A stretch of DNA of 26,838 bases. Source: Chara braunii. Lineage: Eukaryota; Streptophyta; Charophyceae; Charales; Characeae. Under the pieces are notes generated by a model. The model worked only from the letters and a program-made list of their open reading frames with translations. It searched no databases and was not told the origin of the DNA. The translations under genes were made by a program, and so were the position numbers. Positions 1 through 9,411 of the stretch are shown here, one piece after another. Numbering within the stretch: position 1 is the first letter of the stretch; each line of letters opens with the position of its first letter. Location of the stretch: contig BFEA01000179.1 in assembly GCA_003427395.1 (NCBI GenBank), positions 1,085,999 through 1,112,836 of the forward strand, in the 5' to 3' direction.

Positions 1-379
1 ACTAGGGATCAAGCCCTGGGATCTGCCTCAGCTACCACGAATTGGTGAATACCGTTTCAATGAATTGGTAACTGGGAATTTTGAATTTCTTTATTTCTGA
101 ATGTCGTAAAATTTTCCCGTTATTTCAAGATTTTGGACTTTTATATTTTTTTGGAAAATCTCTCCTAGCAGAAGTTTCGGGATTTTATTCCCAAGATCGA
201 AATTTGTTGCACATACTCTCATCTGGAATTAATGCGGATTATTATTTTTTAATGCAGAATTAACGTGACTTGCAATTTTTTTTTTTTTTTTTTGCAGTTC
301 CAGATTATTCTTTATTGTCATTAAATTGGTTGCAGTCTGAAATTTGATTTTTTTTTTTTTTTTTTCGGATTTCTTTTGC
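1..379. other. AT-rich unassigned sequence upstream of element A
   Basis: No coding potential is visible beyond a 60-codon chance ORF. The stretch is AT-rich with two 18-base T runs (276-293 and 348-365). The first is followed by GCAG and so resembles a splice acceptor, but no exon can be matched to it. The word ACTTGCAA near 268 recurs near 401 and 2408 at the left ends of the tandem gag units, so part of this stretch may be leader or LTR of element A. No LTR identity with the 3' LTR was seen. Confidence 0.5.
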
Positions 380-3300
380 TGGGGATTGGGAGACCTGCCG
401 AACTTGCAATTTTATTTTTTTTTATTATTTCAAAATTATTATTATTTCAGCAAGTTGCAACTTTTCATTTTGATTAGCGGCTCCTTATCTGGGTGATCAG
501 TGTTCCCACCCACCCCATCCCTGTTGTTACACCCTTTTGCTACCTTTCTCTTCCTCCCACCTGTCCTCTTCCTCTCACGCCTGCGACATTGGCGAGTTGC
601 CACACCAACAGGCCACGTCAGTCTCCTACAATACATGTCGGTGCTCACCCGCTCACATACAAGCGGCATGGAGCAGCAGCAAGGAGAGATACCCGAGGCC
701 TATCAGGCCCCCATGCTGACCATGATGGCAGAGATCACGCAACGAGCAGAGGCGGCCACAACCGCACGAAAGAAGAGGAACGAGGAGGCCGAAGAGCAGC
801 GTCGCCTCCCTGAGAGAACGATTGGAGGACGCCGACGCATAAAGGAAGGCTGCAGACCAGAACCGTTGACTACGCCGAGACAAACTCTTCGAAGCCGACG
901 GGGACCTCGAGGTGATAGCCAGCGAATGGGCGATGGTTGTCGGAGAGGAGGATGTCCCTGCTGCTGTGTGTGCCCTTGCAACCACATTCGAACATATGAC
1001 CAACTTGGTCGCCACATGCACCGCGCAACAAGAGGGCATGCTTTGCGTCGACACTTTGGTCAAAAAGCAGTCTCAACTTATTGCCGACCCGATTGACCGT
1101 GTCCACAGGCTGGAACAACAGCCTATCGTGGCCACAACCGCCGGACCCTCCAACTTGGCGGATCGCGTCAGCAACTTCGAAGTTGACGTCGGGACTCTCA
1201 AGGCCAGCGCGCAGCTGCAGCAACAAGCAACAAATCAACGGTTTGACCAGCAGATTTGAGCAGCCGCCGCCAGTCCTACCGCGACATCGAAGTTTGATGG
1301 CCTGCTGATCTTCTGTGATGCAACGAACACGGACCCGCTCCCTTGGTGGCGCAAGTTTGAACTGAAACTGGACATCCACAAAGTCAGCGACGCCAACAGA
1401 CATGCGTACTTGTACTCCCGATCAGGGGCCACGTGCCAAGCATGGCTGGACAATATGATGTCCACGCACACTGTCGCAGTCTCCGAGATGCACACAATGA
1501 TCAGTTGGTCTGATCTCAAGGCAGCATGGCATAAGTCGTTCCAAGAGGAGTCGCCCGGGCTTCAGACGGCAGAGAAACTTCATAAGTTCTATTAGAACAC
1601 ACAGCCAAGCGCAGATTGGATCACTGAGTACCAACGATTGGCATCCACGCCCAACTTGCCGATGACCTTTCCGAGCATCAAGCACTTTTCATCACGAGGT
1701 GTTGTCCGGCGTTGCACAACGCCTTGATGCAAGTTGCGGAGACGCTCACCACAAGTGAGCAGCTTTTTGACAAAGCCTCGCAGATCATCGTGACAAACAC
1801 CGAGGCCAAGAATTTGGGCCGTTCGTCTGCTGCGAGCCTGGGCAAGGATCATCATCAACCGACAGTGGTCGTGGTTGCGGCAACAACGCCAACCGACCCT
1901 TCAAACGAGGCTGGCTCTTCTGATGAAGGAGACAAAATGGCAGCCGCTTGGGATGGTGGCCGCCCCGCCAAAGGTCGAGGGCGCGACAAATCGAAGACAC
2001 ACACCACTTCATCCTCCGGGGCCGGACCAGCAGCTCAAGAACCTTGGACACATTACGATATTTCAGAAGGCGTCTACTGCATCCATACAAAGTACCGGTA
2101 TTGTCTGTGGTGCAATAGCGCAGTGCACGACACCGCGAAATGCCCCACGCAAGTCAAAGGGAAATTCCCTTCAGGAAAGTGAGCACCGTCGAGAGTGATG
2201 CGACTACACTCTTGACGCCTTTGGAACCAATTGCTTCGCGAGCAACCTCCCTTCATTCCGTGGCACATGTGGAAGTCGATAGTCCTCCCATTTATTCTTT
2301 TGAGGACTACGCTGCCCGACTTGTTCGTTCACTGGGTCCTCAAGCTCAAGGACAAGATGAAGTCATGGATAATTTCGCACTTCAGGGGACTTGGGAGGCC
2401 TACTGAACTTGCAAACGAGTATTTTTTCTTTATCTCGATTTTTTTTTGCAAAGTTCAAACTTTTCTTTTTTGATTAGTGGCTCCTTATCTGGGCGATTTA
2501 TCCCACCCCTCGCCACCTATGTTGTTGCCCCCTCTGGTCTTCTCTATCTCCCTCCGGGTACCCCCTGCTGCGGTATTGGCGAGTTGCCACGTCAGCTGGC
2601 CACATCAGCAGGACACAACAGCAGTGCCACGTCAGCAACCAGTCACCACAGCAGCAGGTCATGTCAGTGCATCGTGCTCACCCGCTCAAAGACAGTTGCA
2701 TGGATCAGCAGCCAGGCGAGACTACCAAGGCCTATGAGGCCCTCATGCTGGACATGGTAGCAGAATTCAAGCAACGGGCAGCTGCGACAACATCCGCATG
2801 TAAGAAGGAAGATGAGGAAGCAGAGGAACAACATCGCCTCGCTGAACAGCAGCAACAGGCGGACGCTGAGGCAGCAAGGAAGGCCGTAGACGACCGTCGT
2901 CGACAACGCCGAGACAAACTCCTCGAATGCGAGGGGGATATCGAGGTGATCGCCAACGAATGGGCAGTGGCTGCTGAAGAGGGTGCCCCCTCTGCTGTGC
3001 GTGGCCTTGCAAGCACAATCGAACATATGAGCGACTTGGTCGCCACCTGTGCAGCACAGCAAGAGGACATCCTCTGCGTGGACACCCTGGTCCGGAAGTA
3101 GATTCGAATTATTGATGAACTGCTTGACCGGGTACGTCGGCTAGAACAGGAGCTTGCAACAGCCAGCCCCGCCGGACCCTCCAACTTGACGGACCGTGTC
3201 AACGTCTTGGAAATCGACATCGAGACTCTCAAGGACGGCGCTCTAACGACAAATCAGCGGATTGACCAGCAGATTTGCGCCGCCGCAGCCAGTCCGACCG

Positions 3301-3690
3301 CGACTAATCGCGAGGGCATCCCGAAGTTTGACGGCCTCCCGATCTTCTGCGATGCAACAAAGACGGACCCGATCCCATGGTGGCGCCAGTTTGAGTTGAA
3401 GTTGGACATTCACCACGTCATCAACCCGAACCGGCACGCATACTTATACTCCCGCTCAGGGGGCGCGTGCCAGGCATGGCTGGACAACATGTTGTCCAGG
3501 CACAACGTCGAAGTCTTCGAGCTGCATACAAAGATCAGCTGGGCTGATCTCAAGGCAGCATGGAATAAGCGGTTCCGAGCAGAGTCGCCCGAGCGTCAGG
3601 CAGCCGATAAACTTCAACGGTTCTATCAGAACGACCTGCCAAGCACGGACTGGATCACCGAGTACCAACGCTTGGCATCCATGCCCAACT
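380..3690 (+). repeat. Tandem duplication of leader plus gag in element A
   Basis: Unit 1 starts near 380 and unit 2 near 2386. Both open with GGGGA, then TTGGGAG, then GAACTTGCAA, followed by T-rich sequence and GGCTCCTTATCTGGG (479 and 2480). They stay alignable through gag to about 1650 and 3690. Unit 1 continues into the gag 3' part with a zinc knuckle and stops at the unit 2 boundary without pol. Unit 2 lacks the gag 3' part and continues into pol. The leader of unit 2 (2407-2660) also carries short CCACGTCAGC-type repeats. Confidence 0.8.
635..2406 (+). pseudogene. gag copy 1 of element A (degenerate, with zinc knuckle)
   Basis: Gag is the retrotransposon capsid/nucleocapsid polyprotein that packages element RNA in cytoplasmic particles. 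The ATG at 635 matches the start of the sister copy at 2661. The N-terminal part is charged, Gln/Glu/Arg-rich and probably coiled. The capsid-like core around 1330-1640 has a PWWRKFELKL segment and a Tyr-Leu-Tyr-Ser-Arg-Ser-Gly segment, matching gypsy gag. The 3' part (1712-2182) is Ser/Thr/Gly-rich and ends with a perfect CX2CX4HX4C knuckle, CLWCNSAVHDTAKC (near 2104-2145). A further 75 codons in another frame (to 2406) run up to the unit 2 boundary. Breaks: frameshift near 840-900, TGA at 1257, TAG at 1593 where the sister copy has CAG, and a frameshift near 1680. Pol is absent behind it. Confidence 0.75.
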
Positions 3691-3752
3691 TGCCGTCGAC
3701 AAATCACGACCGCAATGCGCAGCACTTTACGACCATCTCCACACATTCTTAG
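2661..3752 (+). pseudogene. gag copy 2 of element A (3' part deleted)
   Basis: This is the second gag copy, in one frame from the ATG at 2661 to 3752 except for a TAG at 3099-3101. The first copy has CAG (1068-1070) there. Residues 20-110 are rich in Gln, Glu, Ala and Arg and look coiled-coil. The capsid-like core (about 3370-3680) includes PWWRQFELKLD, AYLYSRSG and ACQAWLDNML. Immediately after MPNLP the homology with copy 1 ends and the frame closes. The whole nucleocapsid portion with the CCHC knuckle is missing, and the protease region begins within about 40 bases in another frame. A deletion between gag core and pol is the simplest explanation. Confidence 0.8.
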
Positions 3753-4380
3753 CCTTCTATGCACCACCATCTTCGTCGACGGATGACGAAGTTGCGTTGG
3801 GGGGCATCCTTGGGTATGTTACCAAGGTGGCCCGCGAGTTTCGCATGCAGCGGTACGATGATAACAACGCACCGCTCTTTTATGTCCGCATCCAAGTTGG
3901 GCAAGCGTCCAGCAGCGCTTTGCTGGATAGCAGCGCGACTCGCAATTTCATCAGCCAGTCCTTTATCCAAAGGGCCGGCCTTGGCGCTCAAGTTCGAAAG
4001 AAGCCAAACCCGACGGCGATCAAGTTGGCGGACGATCAGACGCAACAACTCCTCGATCGCTACATTGAAGTCGTGTCGGTTTATTTCGCACCTCATGCAT
4101 GCGAACCGGTGACGTTTGACGTCTTAGACACGGACTTCGACATTATTTTGGGGATGCCCTTGCTTGCAAGTGCGGATCACACGGTTAACTTCCATCAGCG
4201 GACACTTACCGTTCGCGACGCCTTCGACACCGAGGTGTCGTGTACCATTCCTCTTCCGCACTCCTCGATCCGATGCCAAGTCGTAACGGCCAAGTCTTTT
4301 CGGGCCACTTTCGCTTACGGCCGGACCTACGAGATAGGCCTATGTTTTCTACGAGTCGCCACGACGACCAAATCTTCACC
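3725..4380 (+). pseudogene. Aspartic protease (retropepsin) domain of element A
   Basis: This domain would cleave the Gag-Pol polyprotein. The frame opens at LYDH (3725) and runs on into RT. The flap-side and C-terminal motif [11 protein letters not shown] (around 4138-4170) is the typical gypsy retropepsin strand. The active-site triad that should be Asp-Ser/Thr-Gly reads Asp-Ser-Ser-Ala-Thr (Asp codon at 3926-3928), so the glycine is replaced by serine. That position is nearly invariant in active enzymes, so activity is doubtful. The domain is fused upstream to a truncated gag. The family assignment is firm; the loss of function is inferred from the family rule. Confidence 0.8.
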
Positions 4381-5380
4381 TACGGACTTGTCTTCAGACT
4401 CCCGAGTGGTGCGGCTGCTCGACGAGTTCACAGACATCTTCAAGTCTCCTACCGGTGTGGTGCCGGATCGGTCGATCTCCCACGAGATCATTCTTGAGGC
4501 CGGTGCCGCACCGCCGAAAGGATGCATCTATTGCATGAGCGAGGAAGAGCTCGCGGTTCTCCGCGCGCAACTCGACGATCTGTTGGACAAGGGCTTGATC
4601 CACCCTAGTAGCTCACCATACGGTGCGCCAGTTCTTTTTGTACGGAAGAAGAACAAGGATCTTCGCTTGGGCATCGACTACCTCAAGCTCAACGCACAAA
4701 CCGTCAAGAATGCGGGGCGGATTGACGACCTTCTCGAGCGGTTGGGCGGTGCAAAATTCTTCTCAAAGTTGGACTTGAAGTCGGGCTACCATCAAATCTC
4801 GATACGCCCGCAACATTGCTACAAATCCACGTTCAAGACGCGGTACGGGCATTTTGAGTTGATCGTTATGCCTTTTGGCCTCACCAATGCCCCGACGACC
4901 TTTCAAGCGGCAATGACCAACGAGTTCCGTCCGATGCTGGACCGGTTCGTACTAGTCTACTTAGACGACATTCTCGTCTAGAGCCGGACATTGGAGGATC
5001 ATCTTGAGCACCTTCGACGAGTATTGGAGACGCTCCGCCGCGCCAAGTACAAAGCCAACCGCGACAAGTGCGAATTTGTCCGGCAAGAGCTGGAATACTT
5101 GGGCCATTTTGTCACACCGGAGGACCTCAATCCGTTGTCGGACAAGATTCAAGCCATCCAAGAGTGGCCGGAGCCGAATAATGTCACAAATGTTTGTTCC
5201 TTCCTTGGCTTAGTCAGCTACTATCAATGCTTCATCAAGGGATACTCGAAGAAGATTGCGGCTCCGTTTTCCAAGCTTCAATGCGAGGACCGGCCATTCG
5301 ACTTCGACGACAATGCGCGGACTTCCTTTTTGGCTCTTAAAGCCGCATTGCTATCCGCGGAGGTGTTGCGCATCTACGAC
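4381..5380 (+). pseudogene. Reverse transcriptase domain of element A
   Basis: This domain copies element RNA into DNA. Motifs in order: LDEFTDIF entry, the PPKGCIY and MSEEEL segment, the [22 protein letters not shown] fingers segment (about 4577-4640), [24 protein letters not shown] (first catalytic Asp), [17 protein letters not shown], and YLDDILV (4958-4978) holding the catalytic Asp pair. A TAG stop falls at 4979-4981, two residues after ILV, where relatives usually have Tyr or Phe. The same frame resumes with SRTLEDHLEHL and continues through EYLGHFV and SFLGLVSYYQCFIKGYSK. A frameshift near 5380 leads into RNase H. The catalytic residues are otherwise present. Confidence 0.9.
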
Positions 5381-5875
5381 CACTTTTGCCGACACGTGTC
5401 ACTACCGACGCGCCCGGCTATGGCATTGGTGTCGTCCTCGAGCAACATGACGGTGTGGACTGGCACCCGATCGAGTACTTTAGCAAGAAAGTGCCTGCCG
5501 TGCACTCGATTGACGACGCACGAAAAAAGGAATTATTGGCCTTTGTACACGCACTCAAACGCTGGCGGCATTTTCTTCTCGGTCGACGACAGTTGCGATG
5601 GGTAACGGATAACAATCCCTTGGTCTTCTACAAGACCCAAAACACGGTCAATAGCACCATTGCCCGTTGGATGGCCTTCATCGACCAGTTTGACTTTTTC
5701 CCCAACCACATTCCGGGCAAGTCAAACCGTTTTGCGGATGCTCTTTCACAGCGTCCGGACCATTGTACCGCAGTCTACTCAACTTTTGAGATTCACGACA
5801 ACTTGCGGGACAGCTTCATTCGTGGCTACCAAGTCGACCCCGAGTTTTGCGACAAGTACGCAAATTGCTCCTCTC
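5381..5875 (+). pseudogene. RNase H domain of element A
   Basis: RNase H degrades the RNA strand during reverse transcription. Reading begins just after a frameshift: RVTTDAPGYGIG carries the first acidic residue, KKELLAFVHALKRW the Glu, WVTDNNPLVF the second Asp, and the domain ends with the IPGKSNRFADALSQRPD segment shared by gypsy elements. All expected acidic positions are present. The frame then runs through a linker and is shifted near 5870 into the integrase frame. It is a continuation of the pol gene, not an independent ORF. Confidence 0.85.
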
Positions 5876-7247
5876 CTAATAGAGGGGTACTTGCTCGTCC
5901 GCACACGGCTTCTTGGCGAGTTCCACGACGCTCCCGCCACCGGACACTTTGGAGTCAATCGTACGATTGGCCGACTCCGCGAGCGCGTTTGGTGGCCCGG
6001 TCTTCTCGACGACGTCACACGCTATTGCGAGTTATGCGAGGTTTGCCGACGTTGCAAATCCCGCAATCATCGTCTGTACGGCGAGTTGCGACCGTTACAG
6101 GTCCCCTTGCGGCGAAGGGAAGCGATTGCCATTGATATTACCGGCCCGTTCCCCAAGCACAAGATTGGAGTGGATGGGATTCTCACGGTGGTCGACCGAC
6201 TCACCAAGTTTGCCATGTTTTTGCCTTGCCGCTATCATGCCAAGGCACCGGAGTTGGCCGAGGTTCTTTACGCCGATTGGATTCGAACCAAGGGTTACCC
6301 CAAGGAAATCGCCTGCGACCGCGACACTTGGTTCATGTCCGAGTTTTGGTTGGCGCTCATCAAACGATGGGGCTCATCTCTCAAGCCAAGCTCGGCTCGC
6401 CACCCCCAAACCGATGGCCAAACGGAGAGGGCGCATCACACCGCACAGGTTCTCCTTCGCACTCTCATCCGTCCTGACCAAAAGGATTGGGTTGAGCGGC
6501 TGCCGAATGTCGAGTTGGCATACAACTCGTCCATCCACCCAGCTATCAGGATGTCGCCCTTCGAGTTCGAGCACGGCTCGCCGGTCACTTCTCCGTTGGA
6601 CACAATCATTCCACGAACGACCGAGAGCGACGACCATCTTCTTTTCTTGCGACGGATGCAAGAGCTACTTGTCAAGGCATGCGATCAGATGGCCAAGACG
6701 CAGCAACACATGAGCCAACAGGCCAATCGCCAGCATCTTCCTTGCCCATTCCGCGTCGGCGAACTCGTTTGGGTTTCCACCACGGAATTCAGCCTTGAAC
6801 AAGATATCTCTCGCAAGCTCCTCCCGAAATGGACGGGGCCTTGGCCGATCGTGGCAGCCGCCGGGGATGCACCCGAAGGACCTTCATTCACCATTCAGGT
6901 GGCCGCCCACTTGCCCATCTACCTGGTCTTTCACTGCTCCAAGTTGGCTCTCTACACGCCAGTGGAACATGACGATTTTCCCAGACGATGATCGCAAGAC
7001 CCACCATCTATGGACGACTTTCAAGAGGTCGGGGCCAACCGAGTACTTGGTACACTTTGCGTACTGCAGTCACCGAGCTGACCATTGGTTAACCCGTGCG
7101 GAACTCCAAGAAACAACTCCGGATGTTCTCACACGTAACGAATGTAAGATGCACGGCAAGCCGGTATCTTCGGCTCCACATCGCACCCGCATCCACGTTC
7201 CACCTTCAGATCGTCAGCTTCGCCCTCGCCCCGACTTGACTTCATAA
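5876..7247 (+). pseudogene. Integrase with chromodomain-like tail, element A
   Basis: Integrase inserts the cDNA into the host chromosome. An N-terminal HHCC zinc finger is visible (His pair in FHDAPATGHFG, Cys pair in CEVC). The catalytic core has Asp at 6134 (AIDITGP), Asp at 6317 (CDRDTWF) and Glu at 6425 (TDGQTERAHH). The second Asp and Glu are separated by 35 residues, a perfect DD35E. The GPY/F-like module follows (PKWTGPWPI). The main frame stops at 6991. One frame over, EYLVHFAYCSHRADHWLTRAEL (about 7039-7104) resembles a diverged chromodomain; the typical W-x-G-Y and TWEP words are not intact. This is the best preserved enzyme of element A. Confidence 0.88.
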
Positions 7248-7260
7248 GGAGGGGGGGGGG
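7246..7260 (+). other. Polypurine tract of element A
   Basis: AAGGA followed by ten G residues overlaps the last stop codon (7245-7247) and sits directly before the presumed 3' LTR, the position and composition of a plus-strand priming tract. The next bases are TTACATG. Elements C (TGTTACGG) and B (TGTAACATGG) start similarly, so the first LTR base or two may have mutated or merged with the G run. Confidence 0.75.
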
Positions 7261-7311
7261 TTACATGCTGCGCCTGCAACAGGCTGTACGGGCCATTTCC
7301 AGGCCTGTGAC

Positions 7312-7336
7312 GTTTTCAGGCCAAAAGCCTGAAAAC
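7312..7336. repeat. Perfect 10-bp hairpin in the A LTR
   Basis: GTTTTCAGGC and GCCTGAAAAC flank a CAAAA loop, a perfect inverted repeat near the start of the LTR. Confidence 0.85.
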
Positions 7337-7411
7337 AAGGGCCTACAGGCCCTGTGTCGTTTCAGCCCTAAAGCCTGAAAACAAGGGCCTACAGGCCCTG
7401 TGTCGTTTCAG
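7324..7411 (+). repeat. Two 42-bp direct repeats in the A LTR
   Basis: The segment beginning AAAGCCTGAAAACAAGGG and ending GTCGTTTCAG occurs at 7324-7365 and again at 7370-7411, identical by eye, with a 46-bp period. Each copy contains GGGCCTACAGGCCC, a palindrome-like GC block. Confidence 0.85.
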
Positions 7412-7632
7412 GCTAAATCAGGGCATTTCTGGCCTTGAGTGGTTTCAGCCTGAAACTGAGGGCCATTTCCAGGCCCTCATGAGTTCGGCCTGCCCTGAAA
7501 CTCAAGCACCAGACCAGGGTTTTAGCTCAGGCCATTTTTGGCCTATTTTCAAGACAACCTTTATTTGAGCTTCAACCCCAGGGTCTGGCACGTTGAGACA
7601 TTGGCAAGAGCAGCCTCCCGGATGGGCCAGCA

Positions 7633-7640
7633 CTATATAG
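7633..7640 (+). promoter_or_regulatory. TATA box in the A LTR
   Basis: CTATATAG lies in GC-rich surroundings about 370 bp into the presumed LTR, a typical U3 promoter position. Transcription would start about 25-30 bp downstream. Inferred from sequence only. Confidence 0.5.
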
Positions 7641-7773
7641 GACTGGCCCGCCCTGCAGGCCGCAGGTAGTTCCTAGGTACTTCCCAGGCACTTCACGTGC
7701 ACTTCAGGAGGCAAGAGGTAGTCTTCAGGATTCGGCAGCGACACTCTACAGGAGCACTGCAGGAGTAGTAGTA

Positions 7774-7843
7774 GCGTTAGCAGTAGTCTTCAGCGCTGGG
7801 CGCTAGTGGCGTTAACTGTAGTCTTCAGCGCTGGGCGCCATAG
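7774..7843 (+). repeat. 35-bp tandem duplication downstream of the TATA box
   Basis: Two adjacent 35-bp units (7774-7808 and 7809-7843) both begin GCGTTA and contain GTAGTCTTCAGCGCTGGGCG. They lie in the presumed transcribed part of the LTR. Confidence 0.8.
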
Positions 7844-8513
7844 CTAGAGTAGTACTATAGGAGAGATTGGGCGGAGGCCAGAGGGACTTACCTGCAGCGC
7901 CATCGCTCCAGCTTCGTCTTCAAGGTACCTGCAGCACAGTGCCACCTTCACAGGTTAGTACCTGGCATATGAGAGAGAGAGTTCTTCTTCTTCCTCTTCC
8001 CAGTCCACCATCTCCCTCTTACCCTCTCGACATCTGACTTCACTGCACCAGCAGACTATGAGAGAGAGAGAGAGAGTTTGGTGACATTTGGATCCAGACT
8101 CGACATTGGACTTCAGACATTTTGACGAGGGACTATTTGGGACTTGTAACGAGACTCGGTGTTGACGACTTTCCCATCTCTCCCCTCCTCTTCGTCTGTG
8201 CATGGCTGGACCTGGCGCCTCTTCCTATGTATAGCGCCAGGCCCCTTCACACCTTGTGGCGAGAATGATGTATGTTTAGTCTGCATTGTGACATTGATTG
8301 AGCTCGTCATTAGTATTCTAGCCTTCTGCTGCGCTACTTGTACTACGTGAAAGGGGTCAGTCCCGGGCAGGTCAGGACTCGTATCTAAATCTTCCACTGC
8401 GCTATAAAACACCGTTATTGTATGTATCAGGATGTACACTGCTTGTTGAGATTTCACTAGCACTGCATTGTCCATTCAGTCCTTTTTATCACATTGCGGA
8501 TCCTCGGTTTATT

Positions 8514-8543
8514 ATGTACATTGCCCATCTGGGCATGTAACAT
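8514..8543. repeat. Imperfect inverted repeat at the A/B LTR junction
   Basis: ATGTACATTGCCCA (8514-8527) faces TGGGCATGTAACAT (8530-8543); the arms pair with two single-base bulges. The presumed left end of the B LTR lies inside the right arm. Confidence 0.7.
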
Positions 8544-9411
8544 GGGAGGAGTCGTGTGCGCTCAACCTTGAGAGTTGTCATTCTTCACGTGGAGCATCTG
8601 AAAGGAGACGGCGGTGCTATCTGAAGGGCACTGGATGAAGCACTGGGTCACGGTCACCATGCCAACCCACCGGGAGTAGAGCACGCATGCTTTGCTGCTT
8701 TGTCCTTTGTCTGCTCGATGCGCTGTAGAGGGGTTCTGAGGGGCAGGCCAGCCCCTCTGGGACAGACGAGACCGGGCGTCTATAAATAAGCATTGACGGG
8801 GTACCTTCCATTGGCTGTGATCGTCGTCCTGTCTGCGACGTTAAAGAATTCTTGAGGACTTCGGGGGCCGTCCATAGAAACGCCTTCTCATCAGCCAATC
8901 GGTCGGTGTAAGGCTCGCTACATGCGAGGATAAAGACTGTGCAGGGCTGGCCAGCTCAGCAGGACTCGGGGCACNNGGGTGGGCCGTGTGCACACCTTTA
9001 GACATGCACGCTGTTCCAGATTGCTCAGGGACGTTGACGACAAGAGACATTCAAGAAGAACTGAGGGAGGGGTAGATTCCAGGTGATAAGTTCGGGTAAG
9101 ATTCCATTATGCAAACAGACCCAACAAATGATTCTATTTTTATTTTGATTAGTTAGATGTACAACCATTAACATCTGACAGACAGCATAGTTAGAACTGT
9201 TTTCTGTTCATTGTGCTTTCTGTTTACGAACTAGTCAAAGTCAAAAGTAGTTTCGTTTGTAGGAATCTGAACTTATCTGTTGGACCCAAATGTATCTACT
9301 CTGACGCAGCCACCGATTAATTATTTTAATTATTATAAATCGGTATGTGCACTACGCTGCGGTAGGCATCAAAGAGTGACCTAGTGCAGATCGTGTATGG
9401 CTCTGTAGATT
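8536..9411 (+). repeat. Presumed 5' LTR and leader of element B
   Basis: Noncoding stretch before the B gag. A likely LTR start is TGTAACATGGGAGG at 8536, with a TATA box at 8781. The LTR/leader boundary could not be fixed: no clear tRNA-complementary primer site was found. A TTGGACCCAAATG word near 9279 is a weak candidate. A 7-bp stem ACCGATT/AATCGGT surrounds an AT-rich loop near 9311-9344. Two N bases occur at 8975-8976. A minus-strand ORF here looks like chance. Confidence 0.5.
8781..8788 (+). promoter_or_regulatory. TATA box in the B 5' LTR
   Basis: TATAAATA in a GC-rich context about 245 bp after the presumed LTR start; likely the U3 promoter of element B. No matching copy is available to confirm it. 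Confidence 0.5.

Larger units (their letters stand above)
380..8500 (+). mobile_element. Element A: Ty3/gypsy LTR retrotransposon, degenerate, with duplicated leader-gag
   Basis: The order gag, protease, reverse transcriptase, RNase H, integrase with the integrase last is diagnostic of Ty3/gypsy elements. The chain reads leader-gag (unit 1), leader-gag (unit 2), pol, polypurine tract, presumed 3' LTR. Frameshifts and stops break every domain, so the copy is not autonomous. The 5' LTR was not recognised; the left edge given is where the tandem unit begins. The right edge is approximate, because no second LTR is available to fix it. Confidence 0.85.
7261..8535 (+). repeat. Presumed 3' LTR of element A (right edge uncertain)
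   Basis: Noncoding sequence after the PPT with the features of a large LTR: an upstream part dense in GGCC/AGGCCT repeats and hairpins, a TATA box near 7633, short tandem duplications, and two AGAGAG-rich stretches (7970-7980, 8059-8074). No homologous 5' LTR is in the window, so the length and right edge are inferred. The edge is set at the presumed start of the next LTR and may include flanking DNA. Confidence 0.55.

Noticed and set aside
276-297. Poly-T followed by GCAG as a splice acceptor
   Set aside because: No exon or coding frame follows; T runs are common in this AT-rich stretch.
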